Source of the DNA: Paraflavisolibacter caeni | Lineage (GTDB): Bacteria > Bacteroidota > Bacteroidia > Chitinophagales > Chitinophagaceae | DNA length: 64,000 nucleotides | Assembly: GCF_025628885.1 (NCBI RefSeq) | Contig: NZ_JAOTIF010000013.1 | Coordinates: 1 to 64,000 of the forward strand | Reading direction: 5' to 3' | Shown: in pieces, positions 44,293 through 53,540 of the stretch | Layout of the letters: every line of letters starts with the position of its first letter | Position numbering within the stretch: position 1 is the first letter of the stretch | The notes under the pieces: generated by a model | The model's input: the letters and a program-made list of their open reading frames with translations, nothing else | Told to the model about the DNA's origin: nothing | Databases searched by the model: none | Program-made: the position numbers and the translations under genes

Positions 44293-46553
44293 GATTTCAC
44301 ATCTCCGTGTAGAAACCTTTTCAAGCATTGTAATAATACCGGCCGTGAAAATGGCTTAGCCTGGTAGTCATTGGCACCAGCCTCCAGGCAACGATCTCTT
44401 TCATCTCTTAGCACAGAAGCTGTTAAAACTATAATTGGTATAGACAGTTTTAATTTTTGTCTTATCCATGACAGCGCCTGAAATCCGTCCATGACTGGCA
44501 TGCGTAGATCTAGAAAGATCAGATCAAAAGCAGGATCAGCCTCCAGGGTTTCAATTGCTTTTTTCCCATCTGCAACTATGGTTACTTCAATACCGTAAAC
44601 TTTCAGCAAGTGCCTGATCACCTGTTGGTTTATTTCATTATCCTCTGCCACTAAAACACGTTTCCCGGTAAAATCCGGCTTATCATTATTTACTGATGGA
44701 GCAAAGGATTCATCTTTATTTTCTACAACTTTCTGGCTAGACAACTCATAAGGGATGCTCACTGTAAAACTGCTGCCTACTCCCTTAGTGCTATTAACAT
44801 TGATAGAACCTCCCTGCAATTCTACTAAGCGTTTTGTTATCGCCAATCCAAGGCCTGTGCCACCAAATTTTCTTGCTGTATCGCTCCCCTCCTGTGCAAA
44901 ACTTTCGAATACATGTTCTACTAATTGCTCATCGATGCCAATACCACTATCGCTGACAATAAAATTCAACACCGCATTACCTGCAATTTTATCTGCCAGT
45001 TCCACTTCTAATTTGATAAATCCTTTATCAGTGAATTTGATCGCATTGCTTAAGAGGTTGTTCAATATCTGAACCAGGCGATGGGGATCACCCAAAAGAG
45101 CTCTTGGGATGCCTGGGTCCATCAAGACAGAAAACCTCATATCTTTTTCCTGGGCTTTTAGTTTAAAAGGAGCCGATTCCTGTTCTATTACTTTAAAGAC
45201 ATCCATCGGAATCTTTTCTATGCGGAATTTGCCTGCCTTAATCTTGGAAAGGTCAAGGATATCATTGATCAGGAACAGAAGGTTGTCGGATGAATGGAGA
45301 ATGCTATGCAAAAACTCTTGCTGCTGAACGTTTAAAGGAGTATTGAGCAAGAGGTTGCTCAAACCAACGATACCATTCAAAGGAGTGCGTATTTCGTGGC
45401 TCATATTGGCCAGGAACTGCTCCTGGAGGCGTTCGCTTTGCTCGGCCCGCTGCCGGGCGGTGACCAAGTTTTCGCGGGTATGTACCAGGTCTGTAACATC
45501 TCTCGCCACAATACATACGCCTATAATGGAACCATCTTCTTTTACAGGGCTGTATGTCAAATGCAGCCAAAGAGACCCCTCCTCAGAAGGAATGTTCCGT
45601 TCAATATCATAGGTTTGACCGCTCAATACTTTAAGTAAGATCTTCTGAACACTTTCAATCTCATCTTCCCTTGTGAATTCAGTAAAATACTGACCAATCT
45701 CAGGCGCTTCGCCTGATCTCATCTCGGCATACTTCCGGCCCTGCTCATTCACCAGGATTAGCTGCAAATTAGAATCATATAAATAAACCCCTTCGCGTGC
45801 ACTTTGCAACAGCGCGTTTACTTTTTGATCAGCCAATTTTCTTTCGGTTATGTCGCGAATGGCAGCCGAAACAAAGATGCCTTCAGTGGTTGTTAGAGGA
45901 CTCAAGCTGATTTCTGCGGGGAATTCGGTACCATTTTTCCTTTTTCCAAACAACTCGACCTCATGTCCCATTGATCTTGACCTGTGATTGTCGATAAAGC
46001 TTCTAACTTGTTCTTTATGATGTGAAGCGAAGCGCTGGGGAATTAGAATTTCCATTTCCTGTCCCTCCAATTCGTCTTTCCGATAGCCAAATAACTGTTC
46101 GGTTTTTGTATTGGCAAATACAATTGCGCCTTCTGCATTTACGATGACCATTGCATCAGGTGCAGTTTCCAGCAATTCCTGTGCTTTACTCGCTATCGTT
46201 TCTCCTTTTATTAACTTTCTTTCAATGCAAGATATGCCGGTAACTTTTCCATGTTCATCCTGAATAGGAGAAAAAGCCGTAGATACTTTTATTAAGGTAT
46301 GATTGGAAGTAATCCTTTCTGATTCAAATGGCTGAATTGATTTTTCAGATAAAACAGAATTAAAAATGCGGTCTAATTCAATATGACGGTTTTGAGGTAA
46401 CAAAAAAGTAAATGGCTTGCCAATGATTTGGAGACTATTATAGCCATATAGCCTTTCAGCACTTTTATTACAGTCAAGAACGATGCCTTCCAAATCAATA
46501 ATGAGGATGGCATCGTTAGCTGTTTCAAAAATATTAACGGTGGTTCGTTTCAT
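44289..46553 (-). CDS. Hybrid sensor histidine kinase with PAS domains and receiver
   Basis: 754 residues, no membrane segment. Three PAS domains (~1-112, 122-240, 243-360). HisKA with H386 in ANMSHEIRTPLNG; HATPase with NNLLSNAIKF, SDSGIGI and GTGLGLAITKRLVELQGG. C-terminal receiver from ~630 with acceptor D682 in FLDLRMPVMDGF. It autophosphorylates and passes phosphate to its own receiver; no Hpt or output protein is adjacent. An inverted repeat lies in its leader. Confidence 0.93.
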   Translation of the reverse strand: MKRTTVNIFETANDAILIIDLEGIVLDCNKSAERLYGYNSLQIIGKPFTFLLPQNRHIELDRIFNSVLSEKSIQPFESERITSNHTLIKVSTAFSPIQDEHGKVTGISCIERKLIKGETIASKAQELLETAPDAMVIVNAEGAIVFANTKTEQLFGYRKDELEGQEMEILIPQRFASHHKEQVRSFIDNHRSRSMGHEVELFGKRKNGTEFPAEISLSPLTTTEGIFVSAAIRDITERKLADQKVNALLQSAREGVYLYDSNLQLILVNEQGRKYAEMRSGEAPEIGQYFTEFTREDEIESVQKILLKVLSGQTYDIERNIPSEEGSLWLHLTYSPVKEDGSIIGVCIVARDVTDLVHTRENLVTARQRAEQSERLQEQFLANMSHEIRTPLNGIVGLSNLLLNTPLNVQQQEFLHSILHSSDNLLFLINDILDLSKIKAGKFRIEKIPMDVFKVIEQESAPFKLKAQEKDMRFSVLMDPGIPRALLGDPHRLVQILNNLLSNAIKFTDKGFIKLEVELADKIAGNAVLNFIVSDSGIGIDEQLVEHVFESFAQEGSDTARKFGGTGLGLAITKRLVELQGGSINVNSTKGVGSSFTVSIPYELSSQKVVENKDESFAPSVNNDKPDFTGKRVLVAEDNEINQQVIRHLLKVYGIEVTIVADGKKAIETLEADPAFDLIFLDLRMPVMDGFQALSWIRQKLKLSIPIIVLTASVLRDERDRCLEAGANDYQAKPFSRPVLLQCLKRFLHGDVKS

Positions 46554-46564
46554 TTAAATTGAAA

Positions 46565-46597
46565 TTTAACAGCAAGTAAAAAGAACAAGCTGTTAAA
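46565..46597 (-). other. Inverted repeat in the hybrid kinase leader
   Basis: TTTAACAGC pairs with GCTGTTAAA (9 bp, 15-base loop), 12 bases upstream of the start codon. It could affect translation initiation. Confidence 0.4.
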
Positions 46598-46654
46598 GCA
46601 ACAGGCCGCATTTAACATGGTTCGTTTATTGACTATTTGTGGTGGCTAATATGG

Positions 46655-46662
46655 CAAATTTA
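46655..46662 (-). promoter_or_regulatory. -7 box candidate of the hybrid kinase gene
   Basis: Minus-strand TAAATTTG fits TAnnTTTG, about 100 bases before the start codon, so the inverted repeat at 46565 would be in the 5' untranslated region. Confidence 0.4.
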
Positions 46663-46736
46663 GAAAATAACCGTGGAACCATGGAAATGCAGGCGTTTTA
46701 ATAATAAAAAGTAAACCTAAGCATGAACTCCAAAAC

Positions 46737-48338
46737 TTAATCCCTGGCACCAGTATCTATTTGTGCAAAAGGAACGACCCCTGCCCTTTTGGCCCATTTA
46801 TCGTAAAGGGCAGCTAATTCAGCCACTTTTTTTGGAAATTGAGCACTTAAGTCAGTAATCTCCGAACGGTCCGTTTTCAGGTTGTACAGCTGCCATTTGT
46901 TGCTTGGATACTCTGAAACTATTTTCCAATCACCCAGGCGGACAGCCCGATTTCCTTCATGTTCAAAGAAGATTGCATCCTTGCGTTTCCAATTTTTGCC
47001 TTCAAATAAAGGCTTCAGGCTAGTTCCTTCGGCAGGCGTAATGTTATGGCCTTTATAAGTTTTAGGATAGGATACTCCGGCCACATCAAGGCAGGTTGCC
47101 ATAATATCTGTAATATGAGCAGATTGATTGCTATTTATTCCCTGTTTTATCAGACCGGGAAAATAAGCGATAAAGGGGGTAGCAATGCCGCCTTCATATA
47201 CATACCTTTTAAAATACCGGAAGGGGGTGTTGCTCACATTAGCGCCGGGAAATTCATAAGCTGTAAATGATGATGAATCGCTGGCCGGTAGTTGGTTGGC
47301 TGCAATAATTTCGGGCGTAAATCCTGGGCCACCCACCCGCTCATAGCTTCCACCATTGTCGGAAAGGAACAGGATCATTGTGTTTTTATCCTCTCCCAAT
47401 TCTTCTAATTTCCTACGGAGGCGCCCAATATTCTGATCCATGCGGTCGACCATGGCAGCATATACAGCCATTTTATCTGCCCATCTATCCTTATCCGTTT
47501 GAGCAAGCGTGTTCCATGCCGGTACTTTTTCATTTCTTTCAGATAGTTTAGCGTTATTACCCAGAATACCTATTTCTTTCATGCGATTGAAACGTTCTTC
47601 CCTGATCTTATCCCATCCTTCTTTGTAGCGATCTTTATACCTAGCAATATCATCTTTTAATGCATGTAATGGCCAGTGTGGCGCCTGAAACGCCAGGTAT
47701 AAAAAGAAAGGTTTTCCACTGCCTTTGTTTTCATCCATGAACTTCATGGCATAATCCGTATAGGCATCTGTAGCATAATAACCTTCACCTGGCTGGACAG
47801 GTTCATTGTCCAAAGCAATTGTCAGCTTTTGATTCGGACGATAAGGACGGAGGCCAAAATAACTATTGGCTCCATTGATCAAACCAAAATAGCGGTCGAA
47901 GCCACGGTCGAGAGGCCAATGTGGACGCTTCTCGCCAACGTGCCATTTACCTGCCATATAAGTTTTATAACCATTTTCTTTCAAAACTTCAGCTATTGTA
48001 ACACAGTTCTCGCTCAGAAATCCCTGGTAAGCAGGAATCGGTCTTTCATTTACCATGTGGCCCACACCGGCCTGATGCTGGTATATGCCTGTTAGCAAAG
48101 AAGCCCTGGTAGGACAGCAACGAGCAGCATTGTAAAACTGGGTCATTCGAAGACCTTCTTTGGCTAAACCATCCAATTGAGGCGTCTGGATTTCCGACCC
48201 AAAACAACCTATATCAGAATAACCCATATCATCGGCCAGGATGATAATAATATTCGGTTTCTTTTTCTGCACAGGTGCTTGCGCAAGACAAACAGCAGTT
48301 AAAATATGTAAGAAAATGATTAAAAATGAGCGGGCCAT
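46737..48338 (-). CDS. Arylsulfatase-family sulfatase, exported
   Basis: 533 residues with a signal peptide (LHILTAVCLAQ). S1 sulfatase: metal-binding DD at 36-37 (ILADDMGYSD), the formylglycine cysteine C74 in CCPTRASLLTG, AGKWHVG near 129, and FLSDNGGSYE near 325. A cysteine-type site, needing formylglycine-generating enzyme. It hydrolyses sulfate esters in the periplasm; with the following esterase gene it may process a substituted polysaccharide. No SusC/SusD pair is present in the window. Confidence 0.95.
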   Translation of the reverse strand: MARSFLIIFLHILTAVCLAQAPVQKKKPNIIIILADDMGYSDIGCFGSEIQTPQLDGLAKEGLRMTQFYNAARCCPTRASLLTGIYQHQAGVGHMVNERPIPAYQGFLSENCVTIAEVLKENGYKTYMAGKWHVGEKRPHWPLDRGFDRYFGLINGANSYFGLRPYRPNQKLTIALDNEPVQPGEGYYATDAYTDYAMKFMDENKGSGKPFFLYLAFQAPHWPLHALKDDIARYKDRYKEGWDKIREERFNRMKEIGILGNNAKLSERNEKVPAWNTLAQTDKDRWADKMAVYAAMVDRMDQNIGRLRRKLEELGEDKNTMILFLSDNGGSYERVGGPGFTPEIIAANQLPASDSSSFTAYEFPGANVSNTPFRYFKRYVYEGGIATPFIAYFPGLIKQGINSNQSAHITDIMATCLDVAGVSYPKTYKGHNITPAEGTSLKPLFEGKNWKRKDAIFFEHEGNRAVRLGDWKIVSEYPSNKWQLYNLKTDRSEITDLSAQFPKKVAELAALYDKWAKRAGVVPFAQIDTGARD

Positions 48339-48381
48339 GAAATGATTTGAATAGAAAGATTATTAATAATTGATTGACTAA

Positions 48382-49302
48382 TTATTTGATTGACTTCAGC
48401 CAGTCTGCTAAACGGTCTGGCCATGTTTCCAAATAACCCTGACCTGTGGCAAGTCCAAAGCCATGTCCACCTTTTGGATAAAGGTGCATTTCAGCAGGGA
48501 CACCATTTGTTTTCAATGCCTGGTAAAATGATAAAGAATTTTCTACCGGCACGCCTTTGTCATCGGTAGCATGCACAATGAAGGTTGGAGGTGTTTCTTT
48601 GGTTACCTGAAGTTCATTGGAATATAATTTTACCATTTCCTCGGTTGGGTTGGTACCAATCAGGTTATTCCTTGAACCTTCGTGTGTATTGGGTTTGCTC
48701 ATGGTGATCACCGGGTAAGCCAATATCATAAAATCGGGTCGAGAACTTATGCGTTCAACGGCATCTTTCGCAGAAGGGTCGCCTGCATCGAAATGGGTAC
48801 CAAGCGTAGAAGCCAGATGACCACCGGCTGAAAAGCCCATGATGCCAACTTTATTTGGATGGATGTTCCATTTTGAAGCATTAGCTCTTACCAAACGAAT
48901 GGCTCTTTTTGCATCGAGCAGGGGAGATTGGTGGGGCACCAAATTGCTTTTTGAATTTGGTAAGCGGTATTTGAGGATAATTCCTGCAATGCCTTTTGCA
49001 TTGAGCCATTTGGCAAAGTCGGTCCCTTCTTTGTCATAAGCAAGTATGCCATAACCGCCACCCGGGCATATCACTACAGCCTGGCCAGTGGCAATTCCTC
49101 TGGTGGGCAAGTAAACAGTGATGTCTGGTTGCTGCACAAGGCTAATACGCAGAGTTCCTGTAGTATCTCTTTTTTCAACTTCTGAAGTTTTCTGAAAATT
49201 AGGGATCGCATTGGCTGGATAGAGGGGTATTCTTTCATCCTGAGCTTCACTGACAAACTGAGATAGCATAAAAATCGAAATTAAGAGTGAAATCCTTTTC
49301 AT
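48382..49302 (-). CDS. Alpha/beta hydrolase, exported esterase (BD-FAE / xylan esterase-like)
   Basis: 306 residues from ATG 49302, which starts a proper signal peptide (MKRISLLISIFMLSQ); the frame extends to 49380 but that part is unlikely. Oxyanion motif CPGGGYGIL, nucleophile GFSAGGHLAS, Asp in HATDDKGVP and His in KGGHGFGL. This group de-esterifies acetylated or feruloylated sugars. It is 43 bases upstream of the sulfatase gene on the same strand, so a shared polysaccharide role is likely. Confidence 0.85.
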   Translation of the reverse strand: MKRISLLISIFMLSQFVSEAQDERIPLYPANAIPNFQKTSEVEKRDTTGTLRISLVQQPDITVYLPTRGIATGQAVVICPGGGYGILAYDKEGTDFAKWLNAKGIAGIILKYRLPNSKSNLVPHQSPLLDAKRAIRLVRANASKWNIHPNKVGIMGFSAGGHLASTLGTHFDAGDPSAKDAVERISSRPDFMILAYPVITMSKPNTHEGSRNNLIGTNPTEEMVKLYSNELQVTKETPPTFIVHATDDKGVPVENSLSFYQALKTNGVPAEMHLYPKGGHGFGLATGQGYLETWPDRLADWLKSIK

Positions 49303-49386
49303 GCAGGTAAAAATAGGGAGAACCAAGCACTTTAATAATCTGAGAAAGATCACTATTATTTTAAGAGACGGCATTAGCATAAAGCA

Positions 49387-49424
49387 AAAGACCTATATGA
49401 ATTTCAGAAATCATATAGGTCTTT
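49387..49424. terminator. Intrinsic terminator between DPP-IV and the esterase genes
   Basis: Perfect 14-bp stem (49387-49400 with 49411-49424), 10-base loop. It lies just beyond the DPP-IV stop on the minus strand. Confidence 0.8.
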
Positions 49425-49453
49425 GTAAACTAATTTCAGATCAATTTAAAACT

Positions 49454-51610
49454 TTAAAATCCTCTCCTGCTATCAGCTACCTGCCCTACAGGAGTGTTGT
49501 TATCTCTCAGGTTTTCTTTCAACCATTCGGTCATTTTCCGGTAGATATGCAAAGTGGAGTTGCCCCCTACTATGCCATGGGCTTTATTTGGATAATAACC
49601 GCTTTCAAAATCAATATTTTTCTGAATCATAGCTTCCACCATGAGTACACTGTTTTGGAAGTGCACATTATCATCACCAGTACCGTGAATAATCAGGAAC
49701 TTGCCCTTGATCTTGTCAACGTAGTTTAGAGGAGAGCCCTCATCATATCCTTTGGGATTTTCCTGGGGCGTGCGCATAAAGCGCTCTGTATAAATATTGT
49801 CGTAGAGCCTCCATGATGTAACAGGTGCTACCGCAATTGCTGCTTTAAAAACATCTGCGCCTTTGGTAATAGCCAACGAGCTCATAAAGCCTCCATAGCT
49901 CCATCCCCAATGCCCAATTCGATTTTTGTCGATGTAAGGAAGCTTACCCAAGTATTTAGCTGCATCTATCTGGTCCTGGATCTCCAGATCTCCCAAATGC
50001 AGGTAAGTTTTCTTTTTAAACTCCTCGCCACGATAACCAGTGCCGGTATTATCTACGCTCACGACAATAAAACCATTTTGCGCCAAAAGCTGATGCCAAA
50101 AGCTTACAGCTCCAAAGCGATTGGCCACCTGCTGGGAACCGGGCCCACCATAGTTACAAAACAAAACAGGATACTTCCTTGAAGCGTCAAAATCGGCAGG
50201 TTTCAGCATCCAACCATTTAAAGTATCACCTTTTGAATTAGGAATCCGGATGAATTCGCCTCCTCCAAGATCATACTGCGCTAAAACGCTTTTTAATTTA
50301 GCGTTTTCACTAACAGTCTTGCTTTTATCAACAGAAATACTATTGCTTTTGCGCGTGATATTGAACAGAGCTACAGTTTGTGGCGTATTAATATTTGAAT
50401 AATAATCGTAATACTGAGTGAACTTACCATTAAATTCAATCCTATGCCAGCCACTACCGGAAGTCAGTTGCCTGGTGGATTTTCCTTCAAAGTCAGAAAC
50501 AAACAAGTTGCGATCCATAGGGGTAGGATATGCAACGGTATAATAAACCAGCCTATTGGCTTCGTCTACCCCATTTACTTCAGCAACGTCATATTTCATT
50601 TTGGTCAATTGTATTTTCCTTTTGCCATCCAGGCTATAGAGGTACAATTGATTGTAACCATTCATTTCGCTTGCAAAAAGGAAATTCCTGCCATCTTTCA
50701 GAAACCACCAATCATCTGTAATATCAACATAGTATTTATTTGTCTCCTCATAAATTGGGCTAACTGAGCCTGTTACTGCATCAGTCTGCAAAAGCTTCAG
50801 GTTATTCTGGAGGCGGTTCATCCAGAATATGACCAGCTTACTGTCGTTCTGAGTCCATTTGATGCGTGGAATATAGATATCGCCCTGTTCGTATTGAGCT
50901 TTTACATCCTGACCATTGGCCACATTGTAAAGATGGATTTCCACTTTGGAGTTTTCTTCGCCAGCCTTAGGATATTTGTAACGGTAATCAACATTATAAC
51001 CATTGTTGTACAAAGTCATGTTGTATTCCTTTACCTTGCTTTCATCAAACTTGTAATAAGCCAGATAAGTTCCATTGGAGCTCCATTCAAATGCACGGGT
51101 AAAGGAAAACTCCTCCTCATACACCCAGTCGCAATTACCATTAATAATATAGTTCCATTTACCGTCTGTGGTCACCGCCGTGGTTTTGCCAGTCAGGATG
51201 TCATAGATATACAAATTATTTTCGAACACATAAGCAAGCTTATTGCCATCAGGAGAAAAGGTTGGATGCAGGATCTTGCCCTGGTGCAGGCGGATTGCTT
51301 TTTTGGTTGCAACATCGTAGAGATAAACCGTTGATTTAGATGAACGGCGGTAGATGTATTCCCGTCCATTGAAGAAAAGAATGCGTTTTTTATCGGCACT
51401 TAATTCGAAATCGGTAGTTTCCAGGCGCTTGCCGGTTTCATCGGTCACGTTCAAAGGATCAAAAAGGCTATCCTCTGGCTGGCCGGCAAAGCCACTAAAG
51501 TATTCACTCCGGAAGGTTCCATTTTTGTAAATGTCTTCCAGGGTAATTTGTTTCTTTTGAGCAAGCGTTAGAAGGGGGATGAAAAACAGTACAATAAAAA
51601 AATTCCTCAT
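49454..51610 (-). CDS. S9 family dipeptidyl peptidase IV-like serine peptidase
   Basis: 718 residues with a signal peptide (VLFFIPLLTLAQ). N-terminal beta-propeller with the DPP-IV glutamates in WVYEEEFSF and a C-terminal hydrolase domain: catalytic Ser in GWSYGG (near 571), Asp in GTGDDNVHF (near 646), His in NKAHGI (near 678). It removes X-Pro dipeptides from peptides in the periplasm, a usual function in peptide-feeding Bacteroidota. Confidence 0.95.
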   Translation of the reverse strand: MRNFFIVLFFIPLLTLAQKKQITLEDIYKNGTFRSEYFSGFAGQPEDSLFDPLNVTDETGKRLETTDFELSADKKRILFFNGREYIYRRSSKSTVYLYDVATKKAIRLHQGKILHPTFSPDGNKLAYVFENNLYIYDILTGKTTAVTTDGKWNYIINGNCDWVYEEEFSFTRAFEWSSNGTYLAYYKFDESKVKEYNMTLYNNGYNVDYRYKYPKAGEENSKVEIHLYNVANGQDVKAQYEQGDIYIPRIKWTQNDSKLVIFWMNRLQNNLKLLQTDAVTGSVSPIYEETNKYYVDITDDWWFLKDGRNFLFASEMNGYNQLYLYSLDGKRKIQLTKMKYDVAEVNGVDEANRLVYYTVAYPTPMDRNLFVSDFEGKSTRQLTSGSGWHRIEFNGKFTQYYDYYSNINTPQTVALFNITRKSNSISVDKSKTVSENAKLKSVLAQYDLGGGEFIRIPNSKGDTLNGWMLKPADFDASRKYPVLFCNYGGPGSQQVANRFGAVSFWHQLLAQNGFIVVSVDNTGTGYRGEEFKKKTYLHLGDLEIQDQIDAAKYLGKLPYIDKNRIGHWGWSYGGFMSSLAITKGADVFKAAIAVAPVTSWRLYDNIYTERFMRTPQENPKGYDEGSPLNYVDKIKGKFLIIHGTGDDNVHFQNSVLMVEAMIQKNIDFESGYYPNKAHGIVGGNSTLHIYRKMTEWLKENLRDNNTPVGQVADSRRGF

Positions 51611-51641
51611 GTATACTTTTTAAGCAGTAAATGTAGGGAGG

Positions 51642-51711
51642 GAATTACGAATTATCAGAATGACAAATGATGAATTATGATTTTATAATGATGAGTGAGG
51701 GATTTGATTGA
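51642..51711. repeat. Heptad-phased spacer, GAATTAC type
   Basis: About ten 7-bp units, the first two GAATTAC and GAATTAT, followed by ATG- and ATT-rich variants, filling the spacer between the DPP-IV start and the helical-repeat gene. Confidence 0.6.
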
Positions 51712-51723
51712 TGTAGTTATTTA

Positions 51724-53289
51724 TCAACTTGCGTCTACACTGTCAGCTCCGCTTTTTTTCAGGAACTTTTCGCGGATTATATCCTGAACGGCCACGTTGC
51801 GTAGTTTACTTTCCAGCCAGGAAATAATGTCCAGGTAAAGGAAGGCACGGGTTTCAAAACGGCTCCTTTCGAGGCTTTTTAAGCGGTGTAGCAGTTTTTC
51901 CAGTTCGGTCTTAATCTGATGTTTGGGTGTTTGTAAAGATTGACGAAGAAATTTCATGATCTCCTCTTCTACCCTACTCATGTTTTCCATTTTAGCCATG
52001 AAACGGTAAACTGATTTAGCCAGGTATTCCAGAATATCAAAGTTTCCGAGTTCATAATGTGCGATCAGGTGCAACAGACGGGCATAACACTGGAGATCGC
52101 TGCGCAGGTCGGTCTTCCAGTTAATGATTTTTTGCAGGTAGTCGATAGACTTATCATAATAACCACCGCCAAAGTAAAGCGACGCAAATTTGTAGTAGAA
52201 TACCAGGACGCGGTGCCTGTCGAGGTAGAGCGTATATTCTGACAACTTTTCTTCAATCTGTGGCACCAATTTCAGACCTTCTTCAAAAGTGCCTTCCATA
52301 AAATGCTTATTAATCCGGGCGATATTCAGGTATACGAACACTTGTATGCGGTTGTTTTCATTCCCTGTCACGATCTTGCTTTCTGCAAACTCCTCGAAAC
52401 GGTTCAATGATTCTTCGAATTTCAGGTAATTCTGAAGGTCGAAATGAGCACTGATGAGGTTGTGCATACCTTTAATATAATTAGCGGTGTCAATCTCGAT
52501 CATAAAAGGCTCGGCATGGAAAATATCTACCCACCTCTGGCAATTCCGGTAATACATTAAAAAATCATGGCGAATGAATGCATACCAACAATAGCTTTGG
52601 TAAAGGTACATCCGCTCGTAAAAGCCAGTTCCATGTTTGGCGCCTTCAGGCAGGTTTTGCCGGAAGAAATTAATCAGATCCGCCTCATCTTTTTCATTGC
52701 GGGCATGCCCATGTTGGATATACCAGCTGTAGAGTTCGAGGGCCAGGTTGGAAAGACGAGTGATCATGATCAAACGCTCATTTACCGTATTAGCCTCGGT
52801 AGTCAGCTGGGTAGCCCGGTCCTGCATACTACGGGTAATGTGAAGTGACTCGATTTTTTTTTCCAGGAAAATTACCTGTACGAGCAAGCTCATCTGATTG
52901 TGAGACTTAGCGGTATCTTTTATTTTATCCAAAAGTTTCAAACTTTGGTGGTACAGGCCTTTTTTATATAAAATATGGGCGTAATCCAGTTGTTCATGCA
53001 ATTGAATATCGATATCCGTTTCATTTTCCAACATCCTAAGACTACCAAGAATCTGCTTATATAAGTGAGCTTTTATATTTGATAACTGTTGTTTCGTGAT
53101 GGAAGGAGCCTTTTTTAACAGAACCGCCTCATCATATTCACTCATCTTGTCAAGAGCATCAAAAAGTTGGAGGAATTTCAGCTCTTCACTGGAAGAAGTT
53201 TTTTTCACATAGAGCTTAAAATTGCGTTTTTCCCACTTTTGGAGCGAATGGACGAGTTGAAACAGAGCATCAGCGGAACGGTTAGGCAT
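51724..53289 (-). CDS. Helical-repeat (TPR-like) protein of unknown function
   Basis: 521 residues, almost entirely amphipathic helices with TPR-like spacing (e.g. ALDKMSEYDEAVLL, YDKSIDYLQKIINW) and basic segments at the N-terminus (WEKRNFKLYVKK). No signal peptide, so cytoplasmic. I do not recognise a named family; I recall similar proteins only as hypotheticals in Bacteroidota. It is divergent from the leuA operon with a 251-base spacer. Confidence 0.75.
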   Translation of the reverse strand: MPNRSADALFQLVHSLQKWEKRNFKLYVKKTSSSEELKFLQLFDALDKMSEYDEAVLLKKAPSITKQQLSNIKAHLYKQILGSLRMLENETDIDIQLHEQLDYAHILYKKGLYHQSLKLLDKIKDTAKSHNQMSLLVQVIFLEKKIESLHITRSMQDRATQLTTEANTVNERLIMITRLSNLALELYSWYIQHGHARNEKDEADLINFFRQNLPEGAKHGTGFYERMYLYQSYCWYAFIRHDFLMYYRNCQRWVDIFHAEPFMIEIDTANYIKGMHNLISAHFDLQNYLKFEESLNRFEEFAESKIVTGNENNRIQVFVYLNIARINKHFMEGTFEEGLKLVPQIEEKLSEYTLYLDRHRVLVFYYKFASLYFGGGYYDKSIDYLQKIINWKTDLRSDLQCYARLLHLIAHYELGNFDILEYLAKSVYRFMAKMENMSRVEEEIMKFLRQSLQTPKHQIKTELEKLLHRLKSLERSRFETRAFLYLDIISWLESKLRNVAVQDIIREKFLKKSGADSVDAS

Positions 53290-53345
53290 CGTAATTCTTT
53301 TTTCTTGAAACCCTTATCTATGAAGGATTTTAGCTATTTTACACC

Positions 53346-53378
53346 TTGTTTTACCACCGTAAAGTAACCGATATTTTG
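53346..53378 (+). promoter_or_regulatory. Candidate promoter of the leu-ilv operon
   Basis: TTG at 53346-53348, a 23-base spacer, and ATATTTTG at 53371-53378, one base short of TAnnTTTG. A transcript from here would start about a dozen bases before the leader frame at 53397. Confidence 0.4.
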
Positions 53379-53396
53379 TTTTCTCCAACTTTTTTT

Positions 53397-53441
53397 ATGA
53401 AACTACTTTACAGTCCGGCAGGCTGTTTTTGTATTTATTAG
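53397..53441 (+). promoter_or_regulatory. Possible 14-residue leader peptide of the leu-ilv operon
   Basis: ATG-started frame of 14 codons with adjacent Leu codons (MKLLYSPAGCFCIY) ending in TAG. It overlaps the left arm of the terminator at 53418-53467, the layout expected for ribosome-mediated attenuation. Leu enrichment is modest. Confidence 0.4.
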
Positions 53442-53473
53442 CAAGCAATCGTTTTAGAACAGCCTGCTTTTTT
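53418..53473 (+). terminator. Terminator in the leuA leader (attenuator candidate)
   Basis: Stem GCAGGCTGTT/AACAGCCTGC (53418-53427 with 53458-53467), 30-base loop, then six T residues. It lies 68 bases upstream of leuA and downstream of the only candidate promoter. Confidence 0.65.
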
Positions 53474-53540
53474 ATAGAATCACCGCTTTAACCAGACCGA
53501 CACTTTAGGCACTTAAATCATTTAATGAATTTTTTAATAT

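Noticed and set aside
53320-53367. 15-codon frame upstream of the leuA leader as leader peptide
   Set aside because: It lies upstream of the only promoter-like boxes and has no enrichment in Leu, Ile or Val codons.
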